42,230 nt of DNA from Methylorubrum aminovorans (GTDB lineage: Bacteria; Pseudomonadota; Alphaproteobacteria; Rhizobiales; Beijerinckiaceae), in assembly GCF_022179725.1 (NCBI RefSeq), contig NZ_BPRC01000035.1, positions 1 through 42,230 of the forward strand, in the 5' to 3' direction. Position numbers and translations under genes: made by a program. Numbering within the stretch: the first letter of the stretch is position 1; each line of letters starts with the position of its first letter. Under the pieces are notes generated by a model, which had not been told where the DNA came from, ran no database searches, and saw only the letters and a program-made list of their open reading frames with translations. This document shows positions 1-7,910 of the stretch, piece after piece.

Positions 1-43
1 TAGATACGTCGATGCCGACGAAGACGGTGGGTTGTTCGTCCAT
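1..43 (-). CDS. IS110-family transposase, N-terminal fragment cut by window edge
   Basis: Reading leftward from an ATG at 43-41, the 14 visible codons give MDEQPTVFVGIDVS. This is the typical opening of IS110-type DEDD (RuvC-like) transposases, in which the Asp of GIDVS is the first catalytic acidic residue. A good ribosome binding site (AAGGTAGGG) ends three bases before the ATG, which supports the start. The rest of the gene lies outside the window, so it cannot be said whether the element is intact. IS110 enzymes recombine through a Holliday-junction-like mechanism and are guided by a bridge RNA encoded in the noncoding end upstream of the transposase; that region would be 44 to about 205 here. 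Confidence 0.7.
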   Translation of the reverse strand, partial: MDEQPTVFVGIDVS

Positions 44-205
44 GACCCTACCTTGCAAATGCGGGCTCGGGCCCGAGCGGCTGTCCGGGTTCGGGACTGT
101 GGCGGTGAGGGCCGCACCTTGCTCTGTCGCGGGCTTGCGAGCCCGAGGCAAACACGGGCTGACCCTCACCGTGTAGCCTCGCTGGCATCGCTCCAGCGGG
201 CAACT
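44..205 (-). ncRNA. Structured IS110 noncoding end, candidate bridge RNA
   Basis: The segment before the IS110-type start codon is unusually rich in self-complementarity. There is a 14-bp palindrome GCTCGGGCCCGAGC (64-77), a hairpin GGGCT-TGCG-AGCCC (130-143), and an enclosing 9-bp pair CGGTGAGGG (103-111) with CCCTCACCG (163-171). In the IS110 family the bridge RNA is made from this part of the element. The boundaries are guesses: the right limit is placed where IS481-like coding sequence begins. That it is an expressed bridge RNA is inference from family and position. Confidence 0.3.
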
Positions 206-1183
206 CAAAGATACAAGGCGATCCGTCGGGCAATCCAAGCTCGTCAAGAGAGCGTGAGAGCCGCCGCCAAGCGCTACGGCATCAGCGCGACCACGGTGCA
301 GAAGTGGCGCGGCCGGGAGACGTCAGCGGACGCGCGCATGGGACCGAAGGAAGCGCGCTCCACCGTCCTGAGCCCGGAGGAGGAAGCCATGGTCGTCGCC
401 TTCCGGCGGCATACCCTTCTGCCGTTGGACGATTGCCTTTATGCGCTCCAGCCCACCCTTCCGCACCTGACCCGCTCGTCGCTGCATCGCTGCCTTCAGC
501 GCCATGGCATCAGCCGGCTGCCCGACGTGGACGGCGACAAACCCAAGCGTTCGCGCTTCAAGGCCTACCCGATCGGCTACTTCCACATCGACATCGCTCA
601 GGTCAGCACAGAAGAAGGCAAGTTGCACCTGTTTGTGGCCATCGACCGCACGAGCAAGTTTGCCTTCGTTCAACTGCACGACCGGGCCACTCAGCGGATC
701 GCAGCGGACTTTCTTCGTGATCTGGTCGCCGCCGTGCCTTACACGATCCACACAGTGCTGACCGACAACGGCATCCAATTCACTGACAACAGGCCGGTGA
801 ACGAGGAGGCCGAAGCCGCAGCCGCCGCTTACTGGGCCGAGCGCGACGAGCCCCGCATCTACCGCTGGCACTCGTTCGACTGGGCCTGCGAGCAGACCAG
901 GATCGAGCATCGCCTGACCAAGCCGCGCTGTCCGTGGACGAATGGCCAAGTCGAGCGGATGAACCGCACCATCAAGGACGCCACGGTCAAGCGCTACCAT
1001 TACGTCAGCCACGACGAACTGCGCCACCACCTGCAGCTGTTCGTCGAAGCCTACAATTATGGCCGCCGTCTTAAGACCCTGCGCGGCCTCACCCCGTACG
1101 AATTCATCTGCCAAGCCTGGACGAAACAGCCCGAACGTTTCAGGCTCGATCCGTCACACCACATGCCGGGACCGAACATCTAG
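206..1183 (+). pseudogene. IS481-family transposase, 5'-truncated
   Basis: This is an IS3/IS481-type integrase-core transposase with a helix-turn-helix near its N-terminus (KRYGISATTVQKW). The DDE triad is present: Asp in HIDIAQV (codon 590-592), Asp in LTDNGIQF (764-766) and Glu in NGQVERMNRTIK (953-955). The C-terminus (HHMPGPNI) ends as in full-length relatives. The first roughly ten residues expected for the family are absent; the frame runs upstream into the IS110-type end without a matching sequence or ATG. The likeliest reading is that an IS110 element inserted at or near the 5' end and removed the natural start. I cannot define the terminal inverted repeats, so only the coding remnant is delimited and the left limit is approximate. 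Confidence 0.75.
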
Positions 1184-1395
1184 GAGGCTGAGGATCTCGT
1201 CATAGTCCGGCACGGTCCCGACCTTGAGTGTCCATATTCGGTGATGTCCGAACCAAGTTGCGCGTGGGAAGGGCGCACAGCATCGAGGCGCACGGCGGAC
1301 GGCAATGCGTAGTTCCGCATACAGATCCACCGTGCCTCTCGATTCACTCACCCGACCACCGACTTCGACAAGAGTCCGCAGTGTCAGGAGGTCAA

Positions 1396-1608
1396 TCAAG
1401 TGTCGCTTATGGTGAATCCGACCTTGATCGTCACTTGATAATGCTGGATCTTCCCGTCGTCGATTTGCCCACGCGTCTCTATGACCTCAAACCAGCGCAG
1501 ATTGCGCAGGGTGGCGCTTGCACGACCTACCGCGGACTGTATCGCATCTTCGATCGAGATGGTTGAAGAGCCCACCAGCTCGGTCACTTTATAGACATGC
1601 TCAGACAT
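1396..1608 (-). CDS. Dodecin family flavin-binding protein
   Basis: A 70-residue protein beginning MSEHVYKVTELVGSS and containing SIEDAIQSAVGRASATLRNLRWFEV and a closing VTIKVGF strand, the hallmarks of dodecins. These small proteins assemble into hollow dodecamers that bind and buffer flavins (riboflavin, FMN or FAD), with the Trp of RWFEV stacking on the isoalloxazine ring. The length matches the family. The start is fixed by a strong ribosome binding site (GAGGAGG) about seven bases upstream. It stands alone between the IS481 remnant and a decayed gene fragment. Flavin storage could serve the several flavoenzymes in this window, but that link is only inference. Confidence 0.92.
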   Translation of the reverse strand: MSEHVYKVTELVGSSTISIEDAIQSAVGRASATLRNLRWFEVIETRGQIDDGKIQHYQVTIKVGFTISDT

Positions 1609-1833
1609 AAATGCCTCCTCTAAGGAACCTTATAATTATGTGACAACATCGATGCGTGCTCAAGAATAAAACGACTAATCGCTTGTCTATTGTGCGACCT
1701 GTCGATCGAAGGCATGGCGCATTCCGTTGTCTCCTCGACGCGATATCCAATCCGGGCCATAGCGCGCATGCACCAGTCGTTGCCATTTCGGCAGGGCGAA
1801 GCGTACATGGCTCGCCAAGACGGACCGGCCGTA

Positions 1834-1980
1834 GCAGGTTGACGGTACTTGCGGCGTAGCAGGACGGCATGAAGATCACCCCGGCTGGAAGGTCACGGTC
1901 GAGGCGCAACTCCGCCTCGAAGGCGCCCGCGGCGCACCCCGAGGTTCATCGACATGCCAGGTTCCAGGCCAAGGTGGTCG
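1834..1980 (-). pseudogene. Decayed C-terminal fragment of a molybdopterin oxidoreductase (formate dehydrogenase alpha-like)
   Basis: On the minus strand one frame reads HLGLEPGMSMNLGVRRG and, after a frame change, another reads AFEAELRLDRDLPAGVIFMP followed by SCYAASTVNLL. Joined, these resemble the molybdopterin-dinucleotide-binding C-terminal domain of formate dehydrogenase/assimilatory-type oxidoreductases, where a 'PG-hydrophobic-FMPFHYAE-A-NLL' motif is typical. No start, upstream domains or conserved downstream end is visible, and the frame is broken, so it is a relic rather than a gene. Its position between insertion-sequence remnants and a small orphan gene fits a rearranged border. 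Recognition rests on a short motif only. Confidence 0.5.
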
Positions 1981-2000
1981 AGCGATGGGAGCCGTGATGC

Positions 2001-2291
2001 CTAGGCGAGCGACGCCGGCTGTGCAGTCTTGTTGAAAGGCTTCAGCTTACCGCTCGAAAGGAAACGCACGGGATTCCGCGCGGAGAAGAATACCACTCCA
2101 TCCGCTTCAACCTGCGATCCGTCGCATACGGATGTAAGTCGCCGTACTCGATCCGGACTCGTGTGAAGAATCCCCCAATACCTCCATGCACCCGACAGCA
2201 GGCCGTCTGGGATTTTCACGGATCCGGCAACAACGCAGTAAAAGTCTGCCGCGAATCTCGACTTAAAGACAACTGCAACGTCGCCAGACAT
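2001..2291 (-). CDS. Small hypothetical protein
   Basis: A 96-residue protein starting MSGDVAVVFKSRFAADFY and ending KPFNKTAQPASLA. I do not recognise a domain. The chosen ATG has a good ribosome binding site (GGGAGG, about eight bases upstream), whereas a longer version starting near 2426 has none. The composition is balanced, with alternating hydrophobic and charged stretches (VRRLTSVCDGSQVEADGVVFFS), unlike the arginine/proline-rich shadow frames around it. It lies downstream of the tdm terminator and is probably a separate transcription unit. Confidence 0.55.
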   Translation of the reverse strand: MSGDVAVVFKSRFAADFYCVVAGSVKIPDGLLSGAWRYWGILHTSPDRVRRLTSVCDGSQVEADGVVFFSARNPVRFLSSGKLKPFNKTAQPASLA

Positions 2292-2599
2292 CGGGGCCGC
2301 CTCCCTCTCACTGTCCGATAGGCTTGCGGAGCAGCCCGCGGCCGCTGCGCCCTGGCATGACACCTTCTGAGCCGAGGCTCTCCCGGGCCCGGCAAATCGG
2401 TCAGGTCCCAAGCTGTGCCCTCGCAATCTGAGGACGTCGGAGGCGTTGCGGGGTCATCGGGCAGCCATGCTCCTGCTGCCGCGCTAAAGGGAGAATCGCG
2501 TTCCCCTGCCCCGATCCCGCCGAGTGCCGTTGGCCCGGCTCGGAGGCGCCAGGATGGATGCTCGCGAAACCGCGAGCATCCGTGTCGACACGTTCCCGC
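2292..2599. other. Intergenic region between tdm and the small hypothetical gene
   Basis: Apart from the terminator-like hairpin at 2556-2581 and the ribosome binding site of the leftward hypothetical gene, I see no convincing gene. Open frames here are arginine/proline-rich and lack start signals. Confidence 0.6.
2556..2581. terminator. Hairpin ending the tmm-tdm operon
   Basis: A perfect 11-bp stem GGATGCTCGCG (2556-2566) and CGCGAGCATCC (2571-2581) with a four-base loop lies 19 bases beyond the tdm stop codon. There is no long T-run, so termination may need Rho, or the hairpin may protect the 3' end. Confidence 0.6.
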
Positions 2600-4981
2600 T
2601 CAGGCGGGCACGCCAGCCGTCGCGACCGCGTCGGGCGATGAGGGGGCGGGACGGGCGGCAGCCTGGGACGAGGCTTCCGCGCGCACCCGCGTCTTCTTCG
2701 GGTCGAAGTGCGGAAACTCGACGATCTTCGCGGAGAGACGTTTCTGATGGCCGTCCAGCTTGCCGATCTCGACATCTCGTCCGATGGCCGCCGCCGAGAC
2801 GTCGAGGCGCGCCAGCGCGATCGTCTTCCCAAGGATCGGCGACTTCGTCGCGCTGGTGACGACCCCCACCTGGGTGCGCCCGGCGTACACGCCATCGCCG
2901 TGGCCGACGTGCTCGTTTCCTTCGATGTCGAGGCCGACCAACCGGCGATGTGGATTGTCTCGCCTCCGTGAGACGGCTTCCGATCCGACGAAGGGATCCG
3001 GCTTGTCCTTCGGGACGGTGAAGCCGATGCCTGCTTCGAACGGGTCCGTGTGGTCGCAGAAGTCGTATCCGGCGAAGACGAGCCCGGCCTCGATCCGCAG
3101 CATATCGAGAGCTGCCAACCCCATGGGCGTGAGGCCGTGCGGTTCGCCCACCTCCATGATCGAGTCCCAGACGGACGTCGCTTGGGAAGGATGGCACCAA
3201 ACCTCGAAGCCGAGTTCACCCGTGTAGCCGGTGCGGGAGATCAAGACCGGAACGCCGTTGATCCGTCCAACGGTGAAGCGGAACCATTTGAGTTCATCGA
3301 CCGTCGGCTCCTGCGGCGGCGTGACGACGATTCCCGACAGGATCGTCCGGGATTTCGGGCCCTGTACGGCGACGTTGTGTAGCTGGTCCGTCGAGCTCTT
3401 CACCCACACCTTCAGCTTGTGCTCGGCCGCGAGCTTGCGAAGCCAGACGCCGGAGTATTCGTCTCCACAGATCCAGCGGAAGTTGTTCTGCCCGAGACGG
3501 AACACGGTCCCGTCGTCGATCATCCCGCCGTGTTCGTTGCACATCGCCGTGTAGACGATCTGGTTGATCGCCAACTTGCGAACGTTCCGGGTGACCGCGA
3601 GCTGCATGAGGTCCTCGGCGTCCGGGCCGATGACCTCGAATTTCCGCAGCGCCGACAGATCCATGATCGCCGCGCGTTCGCGGCAGGCCCAGTATTCCTC
3701 CAGGGGACCGGCGGCGTTGAAGCACGTCGGAACCCAAAAGCCGCGGTAGTCTTCCATCTTTCGCGTCAAGGCTGACGTGCGAGGGTGAAAACCTGATTCA
3801 CGGGTCAGGCGAGGTTCGGCATCGGGAGTCATGCGGTGGCTCATCCCCTTGGGAAACGCGCTGGCGGCATCGTAGACCCGGACGTGGATGTCGGTCGGGA
3901 ACCAGCCATTCGCGGGGTCGATGTCGTCCGCGCAGGACGACGTTGCGCAAACGAGATCCGTCAGCGCGCGGAGCAGCACGTAATCGCCTGGACGCGACCA
4001 GGGTTCGTCCATCGTGATCTGGTCGCCTGCTCCCGCGATGGTGTTGTAGAAAAAGTTGATGGCCGGCCAGCCCTTCTTCGCCTGAACGCCGTGAGGGGCT
4101 AGGACAGCGTTGAAATTATCCGTGCAGTTCGAGTGGCCGGGATACCCCATGTCCTCATAATATTTTGCGGAGCACGCCAGCATGAAGGTGTCGTGGCGGC
4201 CGACCGTGTCCTGCACGACTTCCACCAACGGGATCATCCTGGCATCGAAATATTTGGATAGCAGGCCCGGCTTCGGCGCCGTCGAGCCCATAAGCGTGTG
4301 GGTCGTCGTCGCGTCGAGCCCGTACTCCTTGCCCTCGGCGAGGGCGGCGGCGTCGAAGGCGAGGAAGTCGGCGCATTGACGTCCGTCGACGTCGATAATC
4401 TGGATATATTGGCCGGCCTTGACCGTGTATGACCTCGCGGTCGCGGCCTTGACCCGCAGATCGAGAAGCGGTGGGGCGAGCGGGGGCGGCGCACGCCCTT
4501 CGAGGGAGCCGGAGGGCCGGATCTCCACGAGCAGGTCGGTGGGCGGATCCTGGGCATCCGGGGCCATCGGCTTGCCCGCGACCACCAGCACGCAGATCGC
4601 ATCCGCCGTCGCCGTGACCTCGAACGCGGCACCCGGTTCGGCTTCGGCGGCAAAGAGCTGGAGGGCTTGGAAGTTCGACGCGGCGATGCCTCGCGAATGG
4701 AGCATCGCAACGACGGCACGGCAGTCGGTTCCGCCCCGGGCGAGATGGTCGCTCAGGTTCGGCGCGCCCGCTTCAGGACGCGTGCGCACCTCATCCGGAA
4801 CGGCGCCGGCCTGGACATAGAGGTAGCCTGGCTGCCGCCCTTCGGGATCGATGATCCGGAGCCTGTCGCCAGCCTCCAGTTCGAAGAAGCAGCAGCTATC
4901 GCCGCGGGCCGCGAACGAAAGCATCCTTGCCGCAGAGGAGGCAGGCACGGATTCCGCAGGCGGCATCCAGATCTGGTTCAT
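2600..4981 (-). CDS. tdm: Trimethylamine N-oxide demethylase (Tdm): DUF1989 zinc domain fused to GcvT-like folate domain
   Basis: A 793-residue two-domain enzyme that splits trimethylamine N-oxide into dimethylamine and formaldehyde; the C-terminal domain can pass the C1 unit to tetrahydrofolate. The DUF1989-type domain spans roughly residues 170-370 (motifs GRQCADFLAFD, HSNCTDNFN, INFFYN, DLVCATSSCADDIDPANGW). Counting from this Met, Cys270, Cys286, Cys350 and Asp205 have the same spacing as the zinc-binding cysteines and catalytic Asp that I recall for Methylocella silvestris Tdm. A GcvT/aminomethyltransferase domain fills about residues 400-770 (MDLSALRKFEVIGPDAEDLM, SRTGYTGELGFEVW). The 4981 ATG is the first in frame; the only upstream alternative is a TTG at 5050. 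The ribosome binding site is weak, which may mean coupling to tmm, whose stop lies 135 bases upstream. The proline/alanine-rich tail is probably unstructured. Confidence 0.92.
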   Translation of the reverse strand: MNQIWMPPAESVPASSAARMLSFAARGDSCCFFELEAGDRLRIIDPEGRQPGYLYVQAGAVPDEVRTRPEAGAPNLSDHLARGGTDCRAVVAMLHSRGIAASNFQALQLFAAEAEPGAAFEVTATADAICVLVVAGKPMAPDAQDPPTDLLVEIRPSGSLEGRAPPPLAPPLLDLRVKAATARSYTVKAGQYIQIIDVDGRQCADFLAFDAAALAEGKEYGLDATTTHTLMGSTAPKPGLLSKYFDARMIPLVEVVQDTVGRHDTFMLACSAKYYEDMGYPGHSNCTDNFNAVLAPHGVQAKKGWPAINFFYNTIAGAGDQITMDEPWSRPGDYVLLRALTDLVCATSSCADDIDPANGWFPTDIHVRVYDAASAFPKGMSHRMTPDAEPRLTRESGFHPRTSALTRKMEDYRGFWVPTCFNAAGPLEEYWACRERAAIMDLSALRKFEVIGPDAEDLMQLAVTRNVRKLAINQIVYTAMCNEHGGMIDDGTVFRLGQNNFRWICGDEYSGVWLRKLAAEHKLKVWVKSSTDQLHNVAVQGPKSRTILSGIVVTPPQEPTVDELKWFRFTVGRINGVPVLISRTGYTGELGFEVWCHPSQATSVWDSIMEVGEPHGLTPMGLAALDMLRIEAGLVFAGYDFCDHTDPFEAGIGFTVPKDKPDPFVGSEAVSRRRDNPHRRLVGLDIEGNEHVGHGDGVYAGRTQVGVVTSATKSPILGKTIALARLDVSAAAIGRDVEIGKLDGHQKRLSAKIVEFPHFDPKKTRVRAEASSQAAARPAPSSPDAVATAGVPA

Positions 4982-5116
4982 AGGACTGACCCATGCAAAC
5001 TTGCCGAAAATCGGGGCGCGCGGACGACGAAAAGGTCGGGCGGCGCCCAAAGAGCGGCGGGCGCCCCGGAGAGCCCCTTGGCTCCCGGAACGCCGCCGCG
5101 GACCTCTCTCGCCGTC

Positions 5117-6472
5117 TTACTCGGCGGCTTGCGGCAAGCCCATGAACGCTTCGAGAGAGTCGTCCATGGCCCTCATCCACGTGGTGTGATGGGGTGGGGA
5201 GAGCGTGCCGGTGATCGTAGACCGGTAGGAACGATCACGATAGGTCAGGATGCCTTCCATCTTGTGGTGCTCCCACTCCTTGAACAGCACCGCGACCTTG
5301 TCGACGTCGAGATGGGGGTAGTCCGTGGCTTGGAGCAACTCTCGCACGTACTCGGTCTGGAAGTCGATGGCTTCGAACGGATTGGTCAACGTATCCTGGT
5401 ACGCCAGCCACTTCTTGATATCAGCCGCCTGATCTTCCCGGCTGGGAAGTTCGATGCGTCCTAAGATATAGTCCCGAGAATACCAGGCCTGCGCATCGAA
5501 CATGTTGTAGGTATAGTACTGATCCTGCATGCCGAGATAGATCAGCTTCGGATTGTCTTGCCAGAAAATGCCCTTGTAGAGGCCTGCGGGATACAGGCAG
5601 TTATGCGTCTTCAGCCGCAGCTCATCGGGTAGGAAGGGGAAGCTGTGCTGGTAGCCGGTGCAGAGGATGATCGCGTCGACTTCCGCGGTCGATCCGTCCT
5701 TGAAGTGAGCGGTCCTACCTTCGAGCCTCTGAAGCAGCGGCTTCTCAATGAACCCTTCCGGCCACTCGAACCCCATCGGCTTGGTGCGATAGCTGAAGGT
5801 GATCGATTTGGCTCCGTACTTGATGCACTGCGTCCCGATGTCCTCGGCCGAGTAGCTCGAGCCGATCATGAGGAGCCTCTTGCCGGCGAACTCGTCAGCG
5901 ACCCGGAAGTCGTGCGCATGCATCACGCGCCCGGGGAAGCGCTCCATGCCTTCGAAGTAGGGCACGCTGGGCACGGAGAAATGCCCGTTGGCAACGACGA
6001 CGTGATCGAATTCCTCGACCTGATGCTCGTCCTTGATCAAATCCTTCGCCGTCACGGTGAACTTACCGGTTTCCTCGGAGTAGCTCACCCAACGCACCGG
6101 CGTGCAGAAGCGGATGTACTTGCGCACGTCGCTCTTCTCGACGCGGCCGGCGATGTAGTCGTGCAGCACGGCCCGAGGCGGATAAGACGGAATCGGCCGA
6201 CCGAAATGTTCCTCGAACGAGTAGTCCGCGAACTCGAGGCACTCCTTGGGACCGTTGGACCAAAGGTACCGGTACATGCTTCCGTGTACCGGCTCACCGT
6301 TCTCATCGAGCCCGGTACGCCAGGTATAGTTCCATAGCCCGCCCCAGTTCGATTGCTTCTCGAAGCAGACGAGTTCCGGGATTTCGACCCCGGCCTTCCG
6401 TGCCGTCTCGAAGGCACGCAATTGCGCGAGGCCGCTCGGACCGGCACCGATGATGGCAACTCTCTTCGTCAT
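5117..6472 (-). CDS. tmm: Trimethylamine monooxygenase (flavin-containing monooxygenase)
   Basis: A 451-residue class B flavin monooxygenase that oxidises trimethylamine to its N-oxide with NADPH and oxygen. The FAD-binding GAGPSG is at residues 9-14, the FMO identity motif FPGRVMHAHDF at 179-189, and the second nucleotide-binding loop GSSYSAED from 204. The segment WSNGPKECLEFADYSF is characteristic of bacterial Tmm enzymes. The start is fixed by GAGGAG six bases upstream. It is the first gene of a leftward pair with tdm, so product and next enzyme are co-expressed. The upstream 1.4-kb region holds a palindrome also found before mgsABC and dmm. Related FMOs oxidise other amines or sulfides, but the pairing with Tdm makes trimethylamine by far the likeliest substrate. 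Confidence 0.95.
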   Translation of the reverse strand: MTKRVAIIGAGPSGLAQLRAFETARKAGVEIPELVCFEKQSNWGGLWNYTWRTGLDENGEPVHGSMYRYLWSNGPKECLEFADYSFEEHFGRPIPSYPPRAVLHDYIAGRVEKSDVRKYIRFCTPVRWVSYSEETGKFTVTAKDLIKDEHQVEEFDHVVVANGHFSVPSVPYFEGMERFPGRVMHAHDFRVADEFAGKRLLMIGSSYSAEDIGTQCIKYGAKSITFSYRTKPMGFEWPEGFIEKPLLQRLEGRTAHFKDGSTAEVDAIILCTGYQHSFPFLPDELRLKTHNCLYPAGLYKGIFWQDNPKLIYLGMQDQYYTYNMFDAQAWYSRDYILGRIELPSREDQAADIKKWLAYQDTLTNPFEAIDFQTEYVRELLQATDYPHLDVDKVAVLFKEWEHHKMEGILTYRDRSYRSTITGTLSPPHHTTWMRAMDDSLEAFMGLPQAAE

Positions 6473-7910
6473 GAACCGCTCCTCGCTTCTGTTTCCTGGA
6501 GCCCGGCATCCCCAAACGTCGCATGCCGGGTTGGGAAGGCTGATCCGCGCAGGACTTCAGGGGCCGCCCTTCCGGTCGGGTCGCCTGCGCGGGGAGTGAT
6601 CTCGGCCGGTGATTCCAAATCTACCCATGGCGTGCTCCCCTATCGCTGTCCGGATTATGGTTGGCACCGGTCCGCGCCAACGGCCAAATGTTCGAGGGTG
6701 GACTGTCGTCCAGCCGGCCCCCAAGATCCTGAAGTTGCCTGGCGTAACCTCGCAATAGGTCTCTCCCCGTTGCCTCGGCACGGGTGGATATTTCTTCCAA
6801 GGAAATTTTTTATTTGAGTAAGGTGCAGGCGCAATGGTGACTGTTGGCACCATTCCGCCGATCGACCGACCAGCCAAGGGTTAGCGGTGCGGTGAGCACG
6901 CGGTTGCCGAGGAAGCTTCGGATCAAGGTGGCTCGGTCGACGACGTCTTACGCGATCGGGGCGCGGGATCCCGACCTGACGTGCGGACCGCAACCGCCCA
7001 AGGCGGGCAAGTCCCAGTCGGCGAGATCGGCCGGGCCGCCCCCTCCGACGGCTGCGCCGTCGGCCCGCGCGAGCCTATCGCATTACCCGGCCGGCGGATG
7101 GCGCGCTCACGTTTCACCCGTCCCCGGCGCTTGCCGCCCAGGCTCCGAACTGCAACTGGGCAGGTGGCGAGGGTCAAGCGGCCATGATGGCGGCCGCAAC
7201 GGCCTATCGGCGGGGCAGTGCTGCCCAAAAAATGAATTTTGTTGCCCATTTTTCGTGCGTGACGGCTCTGTTAAGCTCGTATGCGAACAATGGTGCTTGA
7301 CATGTCCTAGCCTGTCGGGAAAGGATTGTTCTCAGCGAGAATTCATGGCCGATTATCGGGTTACGCCCCTGGGGCGTTTCGCCGGGCACTTCGTTTCCGT
7401 CACGTGACAGGAGCCGGTGATCAAAGTCGAAGTCTGCTCATCGGATCGACCCAGGGGGCGGGCCCTTGCCGAACCCTTACGGGTCGCTGCCGGGGATCGG
7501 TACCGATATGCCGTGTCGCAGGATGTTCGGGTTGGTTCCTGACCCTCGGGCGAAGGTTCATCAAAGCAAGGCGCCCCTGATCGGGATCATGAAACGGCGC
7601 CGTGAACGGGAGGGATATCCCGCGCCTGGTGCGCGGCTGCGAGCAACGGGGTGCACGCCTTCCGTCGTCTTGGGTCGGAATGCCATGACTCTGTGGCCGA
7701 TCCGCAAAGCAATGACAGCCGAAAAGCTTTGTTCGGCCCAGGACTGAAGGCGCCGCTTCAAGAATCAGGATCAATTTCTTCGCCGGGCGCGGGCATGTTC
7801 GCCGAGCCTTGTCCCTGATGCGCGCGCAGAATGGTCGAACCCGATCGGAGTCGGTCAGCCGAAAGCGGCCATCAACAGAGACTCACCGAATACAGGAAAG
7901 GAAACGGTCG
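6473..7910. other. Long divergent noncoding region between tmm and the APC permease
   Basis: About 1.4 kb without a credible gene; open frames here are low-complexity and lack ribosome binding sites. Contents I can point to are the TTTC-N7-GAAA palindrome at 6791-6805, an 8-bp hairpin CCGACGGC-TGC-GCCGTCGG at 7045-7063, a palindrome GGGCAG-TG-CTGCCC at about 7213-7226 next to an AT-rich block, and a TTGACA hexamer at 7297-7302. The size is unusual and suggests a complex control region or a decayed gene. Confidence 0.6.
6791..6805. promoter_or_regulatory. TTTC-N7-GAAA palindrome, candidate operator upstream of tmm
   Basis: TTTCTTCCAAGGAAA, with TTTC and GAAA arms seven bases apart, lies about 320 bases upstream of the tmm start within an AT-rich patch. 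The same spaced arms occur at 26586-26600 and 29616-29630 before two other amine operons. Function as a regulator site is inference. Confidence 0.45.

Noticed and set aside
1154..1399. An 81-codon minus-strand frame between the IS481 remnant and dodecin
   Set aside because: It overlaps the end of the transposase, has no ribosome binding site and shows no family likeness.
6845..6870. TTGGCACC as a sigma-54 -24 element
   Set aside because: No matching -12 element (TTGC-like) at the right distance.
7213..7226. GGGCAG-TG-CTGCCC followed by A-rich DNA, resembling a terminator
   Set aside because: The A-run is on the wrong side for a terminator in either useful direction, and no gene ends there; left as a mere palindrome.
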